A stretch of 64,000 bases of DNA from Raineyella fluvialis (GTDB lineage: Bacteria; Actinomycetota; Actinomycetes; Propionibacteriales; Propionibacteriaceae). Position 1 is the stretch's first letter. Each line of letters starts with the position of its first letter. Positions 28,006 through 36,349 of this stretch are shown in pieces. The stretch is from assembly GCF_009646095.1 (NCBI RefSeq), contig NZ_CP045725.1, forward strand, positions 1,984,001-2,048,000, given 5' to 3'. Position numbers and translations under genes: made by a program. The notes below the pieces were generated by a model. It saw only the letters and a program-made list of their open reading frames with translations, was not told the DNA's origin and made no database searches.

Positions 28006-28552
28006 TCGACCAGGAGCCAGCTCAGCTGGGTGAGGGTGGCGCCCGGGTCGCCGCCCGGGGCCGGCATGGTGAGGTAGGTCTCCCAGACGACTCCGGCGGC
28101 GACATGGCCCTCGGCGCGCATCCAGTCCTCCAGCTTCTGGTAGCTGGCGGCAAGGCTGTCGTACGGCCCTTGGTGGACCAGCTCGGCGACCCGCCCCGAG
28201 GGCAGCTCGGCGGGGCGTACGTCGCCTTCCGGGATGATCGCCCGCGCCACCGGGAAGCCGACGGCGACATCGACCGTCTCGCCCGGCATGCCGTAGTACA
28301 CGCCGACAGGCGGTCCCTGCGGGGGAGCCCTTGGCGCGCGATGACGTCGGCGACCGCATGGAGGGCGCGATCGAAGAACGGCGGCAGCTCTTCCATGCCC
28401 ACCGTGTCGCGGACCACGGCCAGGGTGACCGGGTGGGCCGTACGGACGTGGGGCCCTCTGCTTCCGGCGGCACCGGGGATAGGGGCCGAACTGCGGTGTG
28501 GGATCGGGGGCCATCGGAGTGCCTCGCTCTGCCTGGACGGAAGGGGTCTCAC
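27987..28552 (-). pseudogene. GyrI-like effector-binding domain protein, apparent frameshift
   Basis: Small-molecule-binding (SOUL/GyrI-like) protein. Two frames carry the two halves: TAHPVTLAVVRDTVGMEELPPFFDRA before the break, and PVGVYYGMPGETVDVAVGFPVA...GRVAELVHQGPYDSLAAS...WETYLTMP after it. Adding one G to the run 28321-28325 joins them (IARQGLPPQGPPVGVYY). The start is uncertain; the open frame reaches GTG 28552, and an ATG at 28514 in a third frame hints at further base loss near the 5' end. Stand-alone proteins of this type bind drugs or act as regulator modules. Confidence 0.65.
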
Positions 28553-28688
28553 GGCCAGTGTGACCGACCGGGGGAGCGCGAGTCAGCGGTTCGGGTCAGG
28601 AAGGGGCTCACCCCCACCGGGGCGGGGAAGAATACCGTTCCGGGCGAGACGCCGAGGCGGATTCCGCGTGGGAAGAGCTCGGCTATTG

Positions 28689-28717
28689 AGGTGGGACGCG
28701 CTACCCTCGTCCCACCT
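28689..28717. promoter_or_regulatory. Inverted repeat before the CitE-like gene
   Basis: Perfect 10-bp arms AGGTGGGACG (28689-28698) and CGTCCCACCT (28708-28717) around a 9-bp loop, 20 bp before the lyase start. It could be an operator or a 5' leader hairpin; the position is right for either. Confidence 0.4.
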
Positions 28718-28737
28718 GTTGGAAGGATCCTTGAGAC

Positions 28738-29622
28738 ATGACGATCATGCCCGCCATTGCCGTCGGACCTGAGCTCGCCCGTTCGTGGCTGCTCGTGAAT
28801 GCTGCTCACCCCGATCGCTTCGACCCCGCCGTCGCCAGCCAGGCGGATGTCGTACTCCTCGACATCGAGGACGCCGTCGCTCCGGAGGGCAAGGCCCAGG
28901 CACGCGAGAACGTCGTGGAGTGGCTGTCGACCTCGGGCAACGAGGCATGGGTGCGCGTCAACGGCTTCGGCACCGAGTGGTGGGAGCAGGACCTGCGCGC
29001 TCTCGCCGAGGCGCCGGGCCTGCAGGGCATCATGCTGGCGATGGTGGAGTCGCCTGAGCACGTGTACCGCTCGGCCCAGCTCGTCGACACCAAGATCGTC
29101 GCGCTGGTCGAGACCGCCCGGGGCGTGCAGAATCTGCCTGCGATCGCCGACTCGCGCCACACCTTCCGCCTCGGGCTGGGCCTCGGTGACTACCGACGGG
29201 ACACCGGCTTCGACGACGACCCGCTGACCCTCGCGTACACCCGCTCGCAGTTCACCATCGCCTCCAAGGCCGCCGGACTGCCGGGCCCCATCGACGGGCC
29301 CGCCGTGGGGGCCCTCGGCGTCAAGTTGGCCGACTCCGCGGGGGTGACCGTGCAGTTCGGGATGACCGGCAAGATCTGCCTGATGCCGGAGCAGACCGCC
29401 ACGGTCAACGAGATCCTGTCCCCGTCCCTGGCGGACCGGTCCTGGGCAGTGGAGTTCCTTACCGAGTTCGACGCCGCTGGTGGCCAGATCCGCAACGGCT
29501 CGGACCTGCCTCGACTCGCGCGGGCCCGGAAGGTGCTGAGCCTGTCGCAGGCGTTCGGCCTGACCCTCCCTGAGGGATATGACCTGCACTTCGAGGCGCC
29601 GTCGGACACCTATCACTGCTGA
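28738..29622 (+). CDS. CitE/HpcH-type lyase (citrate lyase beta-like)
   Basis: A 294-residue TIM-barrel protein of the HpcH/HpaI aldolase and citrate lyase beta-subunit superfamily. Seen: VVLLDIEDAVAPEGKAQARENV with the CoA/Mg-binding acidic residues, WVRVNGFGTEWWEQDL, VALVETARGVQNL and GLGLGDYRRD. Members cleave or form C-C bonds in malyl-, citramalyl- or citryl-CoA thioesters. No citrate lyase alpha/gamma genes are nearby, so a stand-alone malyl/citramalyl-CoA lyase-like role is more likely. ATG 28738. The LysR gene 104 bp downstream on the same strand may regulate it. Confidence 0.8.
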   Translation: MTIMPAIAVGPELARSWLLVNAAHPDRFDPAVASQADVVLLDIEDAVAPEGKAQARENVVEWLSTSGNEAWVRVNGFGTEWWEQDLRALAEAPGLQGIMLAMVESPEHVYRSAQLVDTKIVALVETARGVQNLPAIADSRHTFRLGLGLGDYRRDTGFDDDPLTLAYTRSQFTIASKAAGLPGPIDGPAVGALGVKLADSAGVTVQFGMTGKICLMPEQTATVNEILSPSLADRSWAVEFLTEFDAAGGQIRNGSDLPRLARARKVLSLSQAFGLTLPEGYDLHFEAPSDTYHC

Positions 29623-29712
29623 GATGCACTGCTGAGACGCGGTCACCGACCGTACGTCGGCAGGCGTGAGTGCGTGGGTCCCCGGCCCAGAGGATGCCAT
29701 CGAAAATTTCGT

Positions 29713-29729
29713 CATAGGTTTGTCCTATG
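29713..29729. promoter_or_regulatory. CATAGG-N5-CCTATG palindrome, copy 1 (LysR promoter)
   Basis: CATAGG-TTTGT-CCTATG, preceded by CGT, immediately before or overlapping the LysR start. It is nearly the exact reverse complement of copy 2 at 30642-30658 (16 of 17 bases), and its left flank closely resembles that of copy 3 at 60955-60971. Dyad form and position suit a LysR autoregulatory site. Confidence 0.55.
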
Positions 29730-30560
29730 GATATGCGTCCGCTGACGGTCGGGGGCCGCGTGCACTCCGTCGAACTGCGCCACTTGCGCTCCTTCCTGGT
29801 GATCGCGGCGAGTGAAAGTCTGACCGAGGCGGCGGCGCGCCTGGGGATCAGTCAGCCGAGTCTCAGTGCCCAGTTGGCGTTCCTGGAGGACAAGCTGGGG
29901 GTGCGGCTCTTCGACCGCGACCGCAGTGGCATCCGGATCACCGTGGACGGCCGCAGGTTGCACGACCTCATCACGGGGCCGGTGGTGGCGCTCAACGCCG
30001 CCCTGCTGGAGTTCCCCGCGGAGGGCGTGCCCGTGTCGGTGGTGGCTCCTCCCGATCTGGGGCCCGGACTGCGCGCGGCCGCGGAGGCGGCGCTGCGCGA
30101 TCGCTTCCCCGCTCGCCCCGTGCAATGGCGACCGCTGCCGCCACAGGAGCGGGTCGCCGCCTTCCGGGCACGAACCGTGCAGGCCCTCGTGGAATGGGCC
30201 CCGGTCGTCGGATCCGGGGGAATCATGCTGCGGGGACGTACGCTCGGGTTGCTGATGGCCGCCACGTCTCCACTGGCGCCCTTGAGCGTCGTCCACGGAA
30301 GCGATCTCGTCGGTCATCCGGTCGCCCGGCTGGAAGGGGAGGACCACCGGATCTTCGAGAACATCTGGGCCGGGCTCCTCGACAACGGCTGGTCACCCCG
30401 CGCGCCCACCGTGGTCATCGCCAGTGTGGACGATCTGGCGGCGGATCCCCGTGCGGTCCTGGTGGCTCCTGAGCCGGAGGACCAGGAGCACGATCCGCGC
30501 CTGACCTGGCGTCCGTTCCTCGTGCCCTTTGCCGAGAGCGCCTGGCTCGGGCTTTCCTAG
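29727..30560 (+). CDS. LysR-family transcriptional regulator
   Basis: LysR-type regulator of up to 277 residues. Winged helix: VELRHLRSFLVIAASESLTEAAARLGISQPSLSAQLAFLEDKLGVRLFDRDR. The effector domain is short and only loosely matched. ATG 29727 lies inside the CATAGG palindrome, so GTG 29760 (HSVELRHLRSF), with a G-rich ribosome site 5 bp upstream, is an equally good or better start. Same strand as the CitE-like lyase. Palindromes with the same core occur on both sides of this gene and before purC, making them candidate targets. Confidence 0.8.
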   Translation: MDMRPLTVGGRVHSVELRHLRSFLVIAASESLTEAAARLGISQPSLSAQLAFLEDKLGVRLFDRDRSGIRITVDGRRLHDLITGPVVALNAALLEFPAEGVPVSVVAPPDLGPGLRAAAEAALRDRFPARPVQWRPLPPQERVAAFRARTVQALVEWAPVVGSGGIMLRGRTLGLLMAATSPLAPLSVVHGSDLVGHPVARLEGEDHRIFENIWAGLLDNGWSPRAPTVVIASVDDLAADPRAVLVAPEPEDQEHDPRLTWRPFLVPFAESAWLGLS

Positions 30561-30869
30561 CCTTCGGAGCGCTCGTCCCCGTCGCGCTCGCCCCGGTCGA
30601 GGACGATGAGGCGCGACGGGTGTGCGACCTGCTGCGGCGTCATAGGGCAAACCTATGGCAGTTTTTTCGATGGCAGACTCCCCGTGCCCACCCAACTCCC
30701 CGTGCGCATCGAGTCGCCTGCCCCAGGACGTACGAAGACCCGGGGAGCGGGGGGACTCTCCGGGCCTTCGGTTGTGCCGGGCGGCGTCCGGTGGGGGACA
30801 TGAGGCAGGGGGAATACCTCTCGGAGGCCGCCCGGGGTCAGGTGGGCTTCATTGCGCCCTGCCGGTCGA
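30561..30869. other. 309-bp convergent intergenic region
   Basis: Between the LysR stop and the stop of the convergent PspC gene. It contains CATAGG palindrome copy 2 and a T6 run right after it (30663-30668), so the palindrome could double as an intrinsic terminator for the LysR transcript. The open frames across it have no recognisable content. Confidence 0.45.
30642..30658. promoter_or_regulatory. CATAGG-N5-CCTATG palindrome, copy 2
   Basis: CATAGG-GCAAA-CCTATG, 82 bp beyond the LysR stop. Read on the other strand it equals copy 1 except for one base. GCAG and six T residues follow it on the plus strand, so a terminator function is an alternative explanation. Confidence 0.5.
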
Positions 30870-31052
30870 TCACGGCTCGTTCGGCATCAGCACCCACGCA
30901 ATCAGGTATACCCACAGCGGGACGCCGGCAAACCAGATCATCAGGATGAAGGCCAGGCGCACCCAGTTGGCGCTGATGCCGAGCTTGCGGGCGATTCCCG
31001 CGCACACGCCCGCGATCACGCGGTTGTTGCGAGGGCGGTACCAGTCGTTCAT
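30870..31052 (-). CDS. PspC domain protein (small)
   Basis: A 60-residue protein consisting of little more than one PspC domain: YRPRNNRVIAGVCAGIARKLGISANWVRLAFILM followed by a single membrane helix (FAGVPLWVYLIAWVLMP). PspC-domain proteins sit in the membrane and take part in envelope-stress signalling in other bacteria. Start ATG 31052 with AAAGG upstream. It lies 37 bp downstream of a second PspC gene on the same strand. Confidence 0.8.
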   Translation of the reverse strand: MNDWYRPRNNRVIAGVCAGIARKLGISANWVRLAFILMIWFAGVPLWVYLIAWVLMPNEP

Positions 31053-31089
31053 GTCCGGGACCTTTCGAGAGCAGTGCAGGAGGAGTGGA

Positions 31090-31278
31090 TCACTTCTCGC
31101 TGGGCATGAGCACCCAGAGGATGGCGTAGACGAGGGCGCCCGCGCCGCCCCAGAACAGCGTCGCCACGAAGATGATGCGCAGGATGAGTGGGTCGATCCC
31201 GAACTTCTGTCCGAGGCCGGCGCAGACGCCGGCGATGATGCGGCCGGATGCCGGGCGGGTGATGCCGATGTCGAGCAT
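31090..31278 (-). CDS. PspC domain protein (small)
   Basis: A 62-residue PspC protein: RPASGRIIAGVCAGLGQKFGIDPLILRIIFV and the membrane helix LFWGGAGALVYAILWVLMP. It is a tandem paralogue of the downstream 60-residue protein (shared IIAGVCAG and WVLMP ends), suggesting local duplication. Start ATG 31278. Confidence 0.8.
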   Translation of the reverse strand: MLDIGITRPASGRIIAGVCAGLGQKFGIDPLILRIIFVATLFWGGAGALVYAILWVLMPSEK

Positions 31279-31541
31279 GGCGGGTCCTTCCCCCGATGGG
31301 TGGGCGCCCGCGTGCGGGGCCCTAGGTGTGTGAGGAACGCCGTCGTGACGTCCTCTCCACTCCAGCGTCCACTGTCCCCAGGCCACCGTAAAGGGTCTGG
31401 GCAGACCTTCCGGGTGCAATGGGGGAGCCGGTCGGGGACGATCGGGAACCGCTCCGGGGAAGGCTCCGGGGAGGGCTGGGGGGAAGGCGCCCCAGCCCTC
31501 CTCGGACGGGCGGGGCCGCTGCCGTCGCGTACGGTGTGGGC

Positions 31542-32423
31542 ATGTCCCGGAGCCGCCCCCGTCCTGCCGCCCCCGGCGTTTCCAGCGACGGCGATCCTGC
31601 CGATGCCGCCACGTCCACCGTCCCGCCCAGGGTCGTACCCGACCCCGACCGGCCCGGGAGCTGGCTGGTCCGGATCGGCACCACCGACCAGTCCCACGTG
31701 GATCCGGAGCATCCCACGGTACTGGAGTTCGACTACATGCAGCGGGTCGCGGAGGCGATCGATGCGTACGCGCCGCCGGGGGAGCGGATCCGCATCGTGC
31801 ACATCGGCGGAGCAGGGATGAGTCTGGCCCGCTACGTTGCGGCGACCCGGCCCACCTCGGCGCAGATCGTGCTGGAACCCGATGCGGAGCTCACCCAGGA
31901 GGTACGGGACAAGGCGCCGCTGCCGCGCCGGTCGGGGATCAAGGTGCGGCCGGTGGACGGGCGCGCCGGGATCGCCGCGCTCCCCGCTGAGCATGCCGAT
32001 GTGGTCGTCCTGGACGCGTTCGCCGGGGCCCGGGTGCCGGCCGAGCTGACGACTGTGGAGTTCCTCGCCGACGTCCGTCGGGTCCTGGTTCCCGGCGGAC
32101 TCTTCCTGGCCAACGTGACCGACTCGGGGACCCTGGACTGGGCGCGGCGGGCCGCCGCCGGCGTACGGTCGACGTGGGCCCACGCCGCCATCTCCGCCGA
32201 ACCCTCGACGTGGCGGGGCCGCCGCTTCGGCAACGTCATCCTCTACGGGTCAGCGCGCCCCCTGCCCACCGGGGCACTCGCACGCGAAGCGGCGGGTGCG
32301 GTCTTCGCGTACCGGTTCCTCGACGAGGACGCGTTGGCCGACTGGTGTGCCGGAAGCCGCCCCTTCACCGACGACGATGCCGAGGCCTCGCCGATGCCGC
32401 CGGAGATGTTCCTCGGGCACTGA
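31542..32423 (+). CDS. Spermidine-synthase-like SAM-binding protein
   Basis: A 293-residue Rossmann-fold protein. TVLEFDYMQRVAEAIDAYAP, RIVHIGGAGMSLARYVAATRP, IVLEPDAELTQEVRD and ADVVVLDAFAGARVP follow the order of spermidine synthase-like (aminopropyltransferase) proteins found in actinobacteria. The polyamine-binding residues of true SpeE are not obvious, so it may be a methyltransferase-like relative. ATG 31542. The last codons are part of a four-copy tandem DNA repeat that continues past the stop. Confidence 0.7.
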   Translation: MSRSRPRPAAPGVSSDGDPADAATSTVPPRVVPDPDRPGSWLVRIGTTDQSHVDPEHPTVLEFDYMQRVAEAIDAYAPPGERIRIVHIGGAGMSLARYVAATRPTSAQIVLEPDAELTQEVRDKAPLPRRSGIKVRPVDGRAGIAALPAEHADVVVLDAFAGARVPAELTTVEFLADVRRVLVPGGLFLANVTDSGTLDWARRAAAGVRSTWAHAAISAEPSTWRGRRFGNVILYGSARPLPTGALAREAAGAVFAYRFLDEDALADWCAGSRPFTDDDAEASPMPPEMFLGH

Positions 32424-32478
32424 GATGTTCCTCGGGCACTGAGATGTCCTCGGGCACTGAGATGTCCTCGGGCACTGA
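32405..32478. repeat. Tandem repeat at the 3' end of the spermidine-synthase-like gene
   Basis: Four head-to-tail copies of GATGTTCCTCGGGCACTGA. Copies 1 and 2 (32405-32423, 32424-32442) are 19 bp; copies 3 and 4 (32443-32460, 32461-32478) lack one T and are 18 bp. Copy 1 encodes the last codons and stop of the upstream gene, and every unit ends in TGA. Confidence 0.9.
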
Positions 32479-32567
32479 GCCGTTGTCCTCCCGCCGCGCA
32501 AGGTCCGTACGGTTCCGGTCGGCGTGGAGGACTTGGGCAGGACGGCCCGTGCCATGAGAATGGGGCC

Positions 32568-33266
32568 GTGACTTCCGCCGCCCCCGCCCGTGCCGCCGAG
32601 CCGCGTCGTGCCCCGCGCTCCCGCGTGGGCCTCGTCGTCGGGATCGTCCTGATCGTGGTCGGGCTGGTGGTGCTCGGGTGGTTCGGCTACCAGTACATCG
32701 GTACGACGATCGTCTCCCAGCAGGGCTACAGCCACACCACCACCCAACTCGAGCAGTCCTGGTCCGGCGGTGGCGCGGCCTCGACCACCGGCAGCGGGGA
32801 CGTCCGCGCCGACGGCAGCGTGGTCCGTATCCCCGGGGCAGCCCTGGGCATCATGCGCGTGCCGGCTTTCGGGGAGTCGTGGGCCGTCCCCGTGCTGGAC
32901 GGCACCGACCAGACCACGCTCGCCAAGGGCCTCGGGTGGTACGAGAACACGAACGGCCCCGGGCAGGTCGGCAACTTCGCCGTCGCCGGTCACGTCGTGA
33001 CCCACGGGCAGCCGTTCCGCCGGCTCCAGGAGCTCAAGCCCGGCGCGACCATCGAGGTCGAGACCCGCGAGGCGGTCTACACGTACGTGATGGACTCCTC
33101 GGCCACGGTGAAGGACACCGATACCTGGGTCCTCGACCCGGTGCCCGGGCATCCGGGGGAGAAGGCGACCGACAAGCTGATCACCCTGACGACGTGCGCC
33201 GATCTCTTCCGCTCCCCGGACCGCTACATCGTCTTCGGACACCTGGTCAGCACCCGGGCCAAGTAG
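32568..33266 (+). CDS. Class E sortase
   Basis: Cysteine transpeptidase that anchors proteins with a C-terminal LAxTG-type signal to the cell wall. The 232-residue protein has an N-terminal membrane helix (about 20-45) and the sortase barrel with the catalytic His142 (AVAGHVVTHG), Cys210 (LITLTTCADLF) and Arg219 (SPDRYIVFGHL). The TLTTC and Tyr/Asp features match class E sortases of high-GC Gram-positives. GTG 32568. No obvious substrate gene is in the window. Confidence 0.87.
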   Translation: MTSAAPARAAEPRRAPRSRVGLVVGIVLIVVGLVVLGWFGYQYIGTTIVSQQGYSHTTTQLEQSWSGGGAASTTGSGDVRADGSVVRIPGAALGIMRVPAFGESWAVPVLDGTDQTTLAKGLGWYENTNGPGQVGNFAVAGHVVTHGQPFRRLQELKPGATIEVETREAVYTYVMDSSATVKDTDTWVLDPVPGHPGEKATDKLITLTTCADLFRSPDRYIVFGHLVSTRAK

Positions 33267-33276
33267 GCCGCCGGCC

Positions 33277-34194
33277 TCAGGCCAAGGACTCCGCCGTCCG
33301 CCGGCAGACCTCGTCCCAGGGGGTCGGCTCCAGTCCCAGTTCCTGTTGGATCGCGCTCGAATCCATCACGAAGGGCCGATCGAACTGGAACGTCATCCGG
33401 GCGACCTCCCGTACCTGCGGCATGACCAGCCCGAGGGTGGGGTAGAGCCAGCGAGGGAGCGGACGGACCGGCACCGCCGGCTTCCCGACCGAGGCGAGGA
33501 TGTCGGTAATCGCCTCCCGCTGCGTCCGCGGCGGATTGGAGGTGGCGTGCCAGACCCGGCCCAGGGCCTGCTCCGACGAGGCAACCGTGACAAGGGAACG
33601 GGCCACGTCGAGGACGTCGGTCCAGGTGTGCGGCTGGTCGGGCTCCCCGACGACGGAGACGCCGCGGCCCTTGAAGGCGGGCGGCAGCTGGCGGGTGATG
33701 TGTGAGGTGTACGTGACTCCGGCACCCACGTAGTCCGCCGAGCGGACCTCGACGTAACGGATCCGTCCGGCTTCGTGGGCGGCCAGCGCGTCCCGGGTCA
33801 TCGCCGCCCGGACCTGCCCCTTGCCCTCCGCCGGTGCCACAGGCGTCTGCTCGGTCATCGGGCCGGTCGGGATGCCGTACATGTAGAGGTTCGAGGCCGC
33901 CGCGAGCACGGCGCCGCTGCGTTCCGCCGCGGTGATGAGGGCAGCGGACACCGGCGGCCACACCTGGGGCCAGGTGTTGTAGCGCGGCGGGTTGAGCACG
34001 TTGTAGAGAACGCTGGCGCCGGCGACGGCACGCGAGAGGGCGTCGGCGTCGGCCGCGTCGACGACGAGGCGGCGGGTGCCCGGGATCTCGGGGCCGGTGC
34101 CGGACCGGCTGGCGAGGACGACGTCCTCACCGCTGTCGGTGAGGAGGCGGGCGAGGTGGGTGCCGACGGATCCGGCGCCGAGGACGAACTGCAT
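33277..34194 (-). CDS. NAD-dependent epimerase/dehydratase-like protein
   Basis: A 305-residue extended-SDR protein with an N-terminal dinucleotide-binding glycine motif (MQFVLGAGSVGTHLARLL) and conserved core segments LYNVLNPPRYNTWPQVWPP, ASNLYMYG and HTWTDVLDVARSLV. In place of the YxxxK dyad it reads NLYMYGIP, typical of atypical SDRs. Substrate unknown. ATG 34194. Convergent with the sortase gene (10 bp apart). Confidence 0.75.
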   Translation of the reverse strand: MQFVLGAGSVGTHLARLLTDSGEDVVLASRSGTGPEIPGTRRLVVDAADADALSRAVAGASVLYNVLNPPRYNTWPQVWPPVSAALITAAERSGAVLAAASNLYMYGIPTGPMTEQTPVAPAEGKGQVRAAMTRDALAAHEAGRIRYVEVRSADYVGAGVTYTSHITRQLPPAFKGRGVSVVGEPDQPHTWTDVLDVARSLVTVASSEQALGRVWHATSNPPRTQREAITDILASVGKPAVPVRPLPRWLYPTLGLVMPQVREVARMTFQFDRPFVMDSSAIQQELGLEPTPWDEVCRRTAESLA

Positions 34195-34344
34195 ACGCTG
34201 ACTCCTGAATCTGGAGGGGTAGGGCCCGGCCACGCTGCCGCGGGGCGGCCGGATCACCCCGACCGCCCTGCCGAGCATGGCACCGTACGGGTTCTCACCG
34301 CTCCTCGGTCGTGCCCGGGGGGCGGGGTCGCTAGAGTCCCGGGT

Positions 34345-34911
34345 ATGGCTCGCTCCGATATCTCCGCCGCCGATCGTGATGCCCTGGTCGGCCTCGTCAA
34401 TGACCTCGCCGTCGTGCGCGAGCACGTGGTGCTCTCCTCCGGCCGGGAGGCCGATTTCTACGTGGACATGCGCCGGGTGACGCTGGACGGCGCGGCGGCC
34501 CCGGTCGTTGGGCGGGTGATGCGGGCGCTGACGTCCGATCTCGACTTCGATGCGGTCGGCGGGCTCACCCTGGGCGCCGACCCGGTCGCCGTCGCGATGC
34601 TGCACTCGGCCGCGGCTGACGGGGGCCGCCTCGACGCCTTCGTGGTCCGCAAGGAGGCCAAGCAGCACGGCCTGCACCGCCGGATCGAAGGGACCGACGT
34701 CGCCGGGCGCCGGGTGCTGGTCGTCGAGGACACCTCGACCACCGGCGGGTCCGCGCTGACCGCGGTGGAGGCCCTGCGGGAGGCGGGCGCCGAGATCGTG
34801 GCCGTGGCCGTGATCGTCGACCGTGGCACCGGGGCGGCCGAAAAGGTGGCGGAGGCCGGTCTGGAGTACCGCTACGCACTGTCCGCGGCGGACGACCTCG
34901 GACTCGTCTAG
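34345..34911 (+). CDS. pyrE: Orotate phosphoribosyltransferase
   Basis: Joins orotate and PRPP to give orotidine 5'-phosphate in pyrimidine synthesis. Full length (188 residues) with SSGREADFYVDMRRVTLDG, VGGLTLGADPVAVAM, FVVRKEAKQHG (flexible catalytic loop) and the PRPP-binding motif RVLVVEDTSTTGGSAL. ATG 34345. Stands alone; other pyr genes are not in the window. Confidence 0.93.
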   Translation: MARSDISAADRDALVGLVNDLAVVREHVVLSSGREADFYVDMRRVTLDGAAAPVVGRVMRALTSDLDFDAVGGLTLGADPVAVAMLHSAAADGGRLDAFVVRKEAKQHGLHRRIEGTDVAGRRVLVVEDTSTTGGSALTAVEALREAGAEIVAVAVIVDRGTGAAEKVAEAGLEYRYALSAADDLGLV

Positions 34912-35049
34912 GCCCGGGCGTACGTTCCGGCGCCGGGTCGGCAAGCCCCGCCGGGGGACGCGTGCCCGCGCGGCTGCGCCGTCTTCCGGTGGGCTGGTCC
35001 CGTGCCCGGCTAAGCTGGCAGTGCCCCTGCACCGACGAACAGGAGACCC

Positions 35050-35838
35050 ATGAACGGGCTCATCATCTTCCTCATCATCCTCGTGCTGCTCGTCATCGGA
35101 GTGGTCGGTTGGACGATCGGGGCGTACAACGGGCTCGTCCGCCTGCGCAACCGCGTCCAGGAGTCCTGGCGTCAGATCGACGTCGAGCTCAACCGTCGCT
35201 ATGAGCTGATCCCGAATCTGGTCGAGACCGTCCGCGGGTACGCGGCCCACGAGCACAACACGCTGGAGGACATCACCCGGCTGCGCAACCAGGCCGCGTC
35301 GCTGGCCGCGCACGAGGGTGCCACGCCGTCTGCCCAGCGGGCGGAGGCTGAGGAGCAGTTGTCCGGCGCCGTCCGCAACCTGATGGTGAGCGTCGAGGCC
35401 TACCCCGACCTGAAGTCGAACACGAACTTCCTCGAGTTGCAGCGCGCCCTCGCCGAGACCGAGGACCGGATCGCGGCCGGGCGCCGCTACTACAACGCGA
35501 ACGTCCGCGAGTACAACACCAAGACCGAGTCCTTCCCGACGAACATGCTCGCCGGCCAGTTCCACTTCGAGAAGGCGGCCTACTTCGAGGTCAACGACGT
35601 GGCCCGCACATCGCCCGACGTGAACTTCGGCGAGATCTCCTACCGGGGTGGGCAGGGCGGCCAGCAGGCGCTGCCGCAACAGGGCTCCGGCACCCCGGCC
35701 ATGCCGGCCGGGTGGGATCAGGGCCAGCAGGCACCCCAGACTCAGCCCCAGCAGTACGACCAGCCGGGCCAGCAGCAGTACGGCCAGCCGGGCCAGCAGA
35801 ACCCCCAGCAGGAGTGGCCGCAGAATCCCCAGCAGTGA
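35050..35838 (+). CDS. LemA family protein with Gln/Pro-rich tail
   Basis: A 262-residue membrane-anchored protein: one N-terminal helix (about 3-25) and the LemA four-helix bundle (NRVQESWRQIDVELNRRYELIPNLVETVRGYAAHE, AAGRRYYNANVREYNTKTESFPTNMLAGQFHF). After about residue 190 comes an extracytoplasmic or cytoplasmic low-complexity tail rich in Gln, Pro and Gly (QYDQPGQQQYGQPGQQ), beyond the usual LemA length. Function of the family is not settled. A strong ribosome site (CAGGAG) precedes ATG 35050. Confidence 0.88.
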   Translation: MNGLIIFLIILVLLVIGVVGWTIGAYNGLVRLRNRVQESWRQIDVELNRRYELIPNLVETVRGYAAHEHNTLEDITRLRNQAASLAAHEGATPSAQRAEAEEQLSGAVRNLMVSVEAYPDLKSNTNFLELQRALAETEDRIAAGRRYYNANVREYNTKTESFPTNMLAGQFHFEKAAYFEVNDVARTSPDVNFGEISYRGGQGGQQALPQQGSGTPAMPAGWDQGQQAPQTQPQQYDQPGQQQYGQPGQQNPQQEWPQNPQQ

Positions 35839-35914
35839 CCACGGCCTGACGGTCGGCATCGCAGTGGCCCGGAGCTTCGGCCCGGGCCACTGTCGTCCCC
35901 GCTATCGTGGGGGC

Positions 35915-36349
35915 ATGACCGCCGGTCCGACCCCGCCAGACCCGTCCGCGACCCCACCGGGCACGGGTGCGGCTGCTCCCGGGTCGCCCGTTGCGGGTAG
36001 CCGGCTCCCCGAGCCCCTCGTCGATCCGACCGACGCCCGCGCGACCCTCGAAGCCCGACGCGAACTCGGAGCCGAGATGGAACAGGCCCTGGTCGACTCC
36101 TTCACGGCCCGGGTCGAGCAGGCGTTGGCCGCCCGGAGCGCGACGGAAGAGGTCGAGCGCTCCCGGCAGTGGGAGCTTGCCAGGCTCGACAGTCGCAACC
36201 AGATGGTGCTCGGCATCGTGTCGCTCGGCGTGGCGATCCCGTTGACCGCCATCTTCGCCGGCATCAGTGGCCTGGTCGGTGGACTGATCGTCTGGATCGG
36301 CATCGTTCTCGTCAACCTCGCGTACGCCCTGCGGAAGGGGCACCGCTGA
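35915..36349 (+). CDS. Small membrane protein of unknown function
   Basis: A 144-residue protein: a Pro/Ala/Gly-rich N-terminus, a charged helical segment (ATLEARRELGAEMEQALVDSFTARVEQALAARS) and two membrane helices near the C-terminus. No family recognised. The stop TGA overlaps the CTG proposed as start of the downstream RNA methyltransferase, suggesting coupled translation. Confidence 0.65.
   Translation: MTAGPTPPDPSATPPGTGAAAPGSPVAGSRLPEPLVDPTDARATLEARRELGAEMEQALVDSFTARVEQALAARSATEEVERSRQWELARLDSRNQMVLGIVSLGVAIPLTAIFAGISGLVGGLIVWIGIVLVNLAYALRKGHR

Noticed and set aside
30655-31821. Plus-strand 388-codon frame over the PspC genes
   Set aside because: No homology and antisense to two clear PspC proteins.
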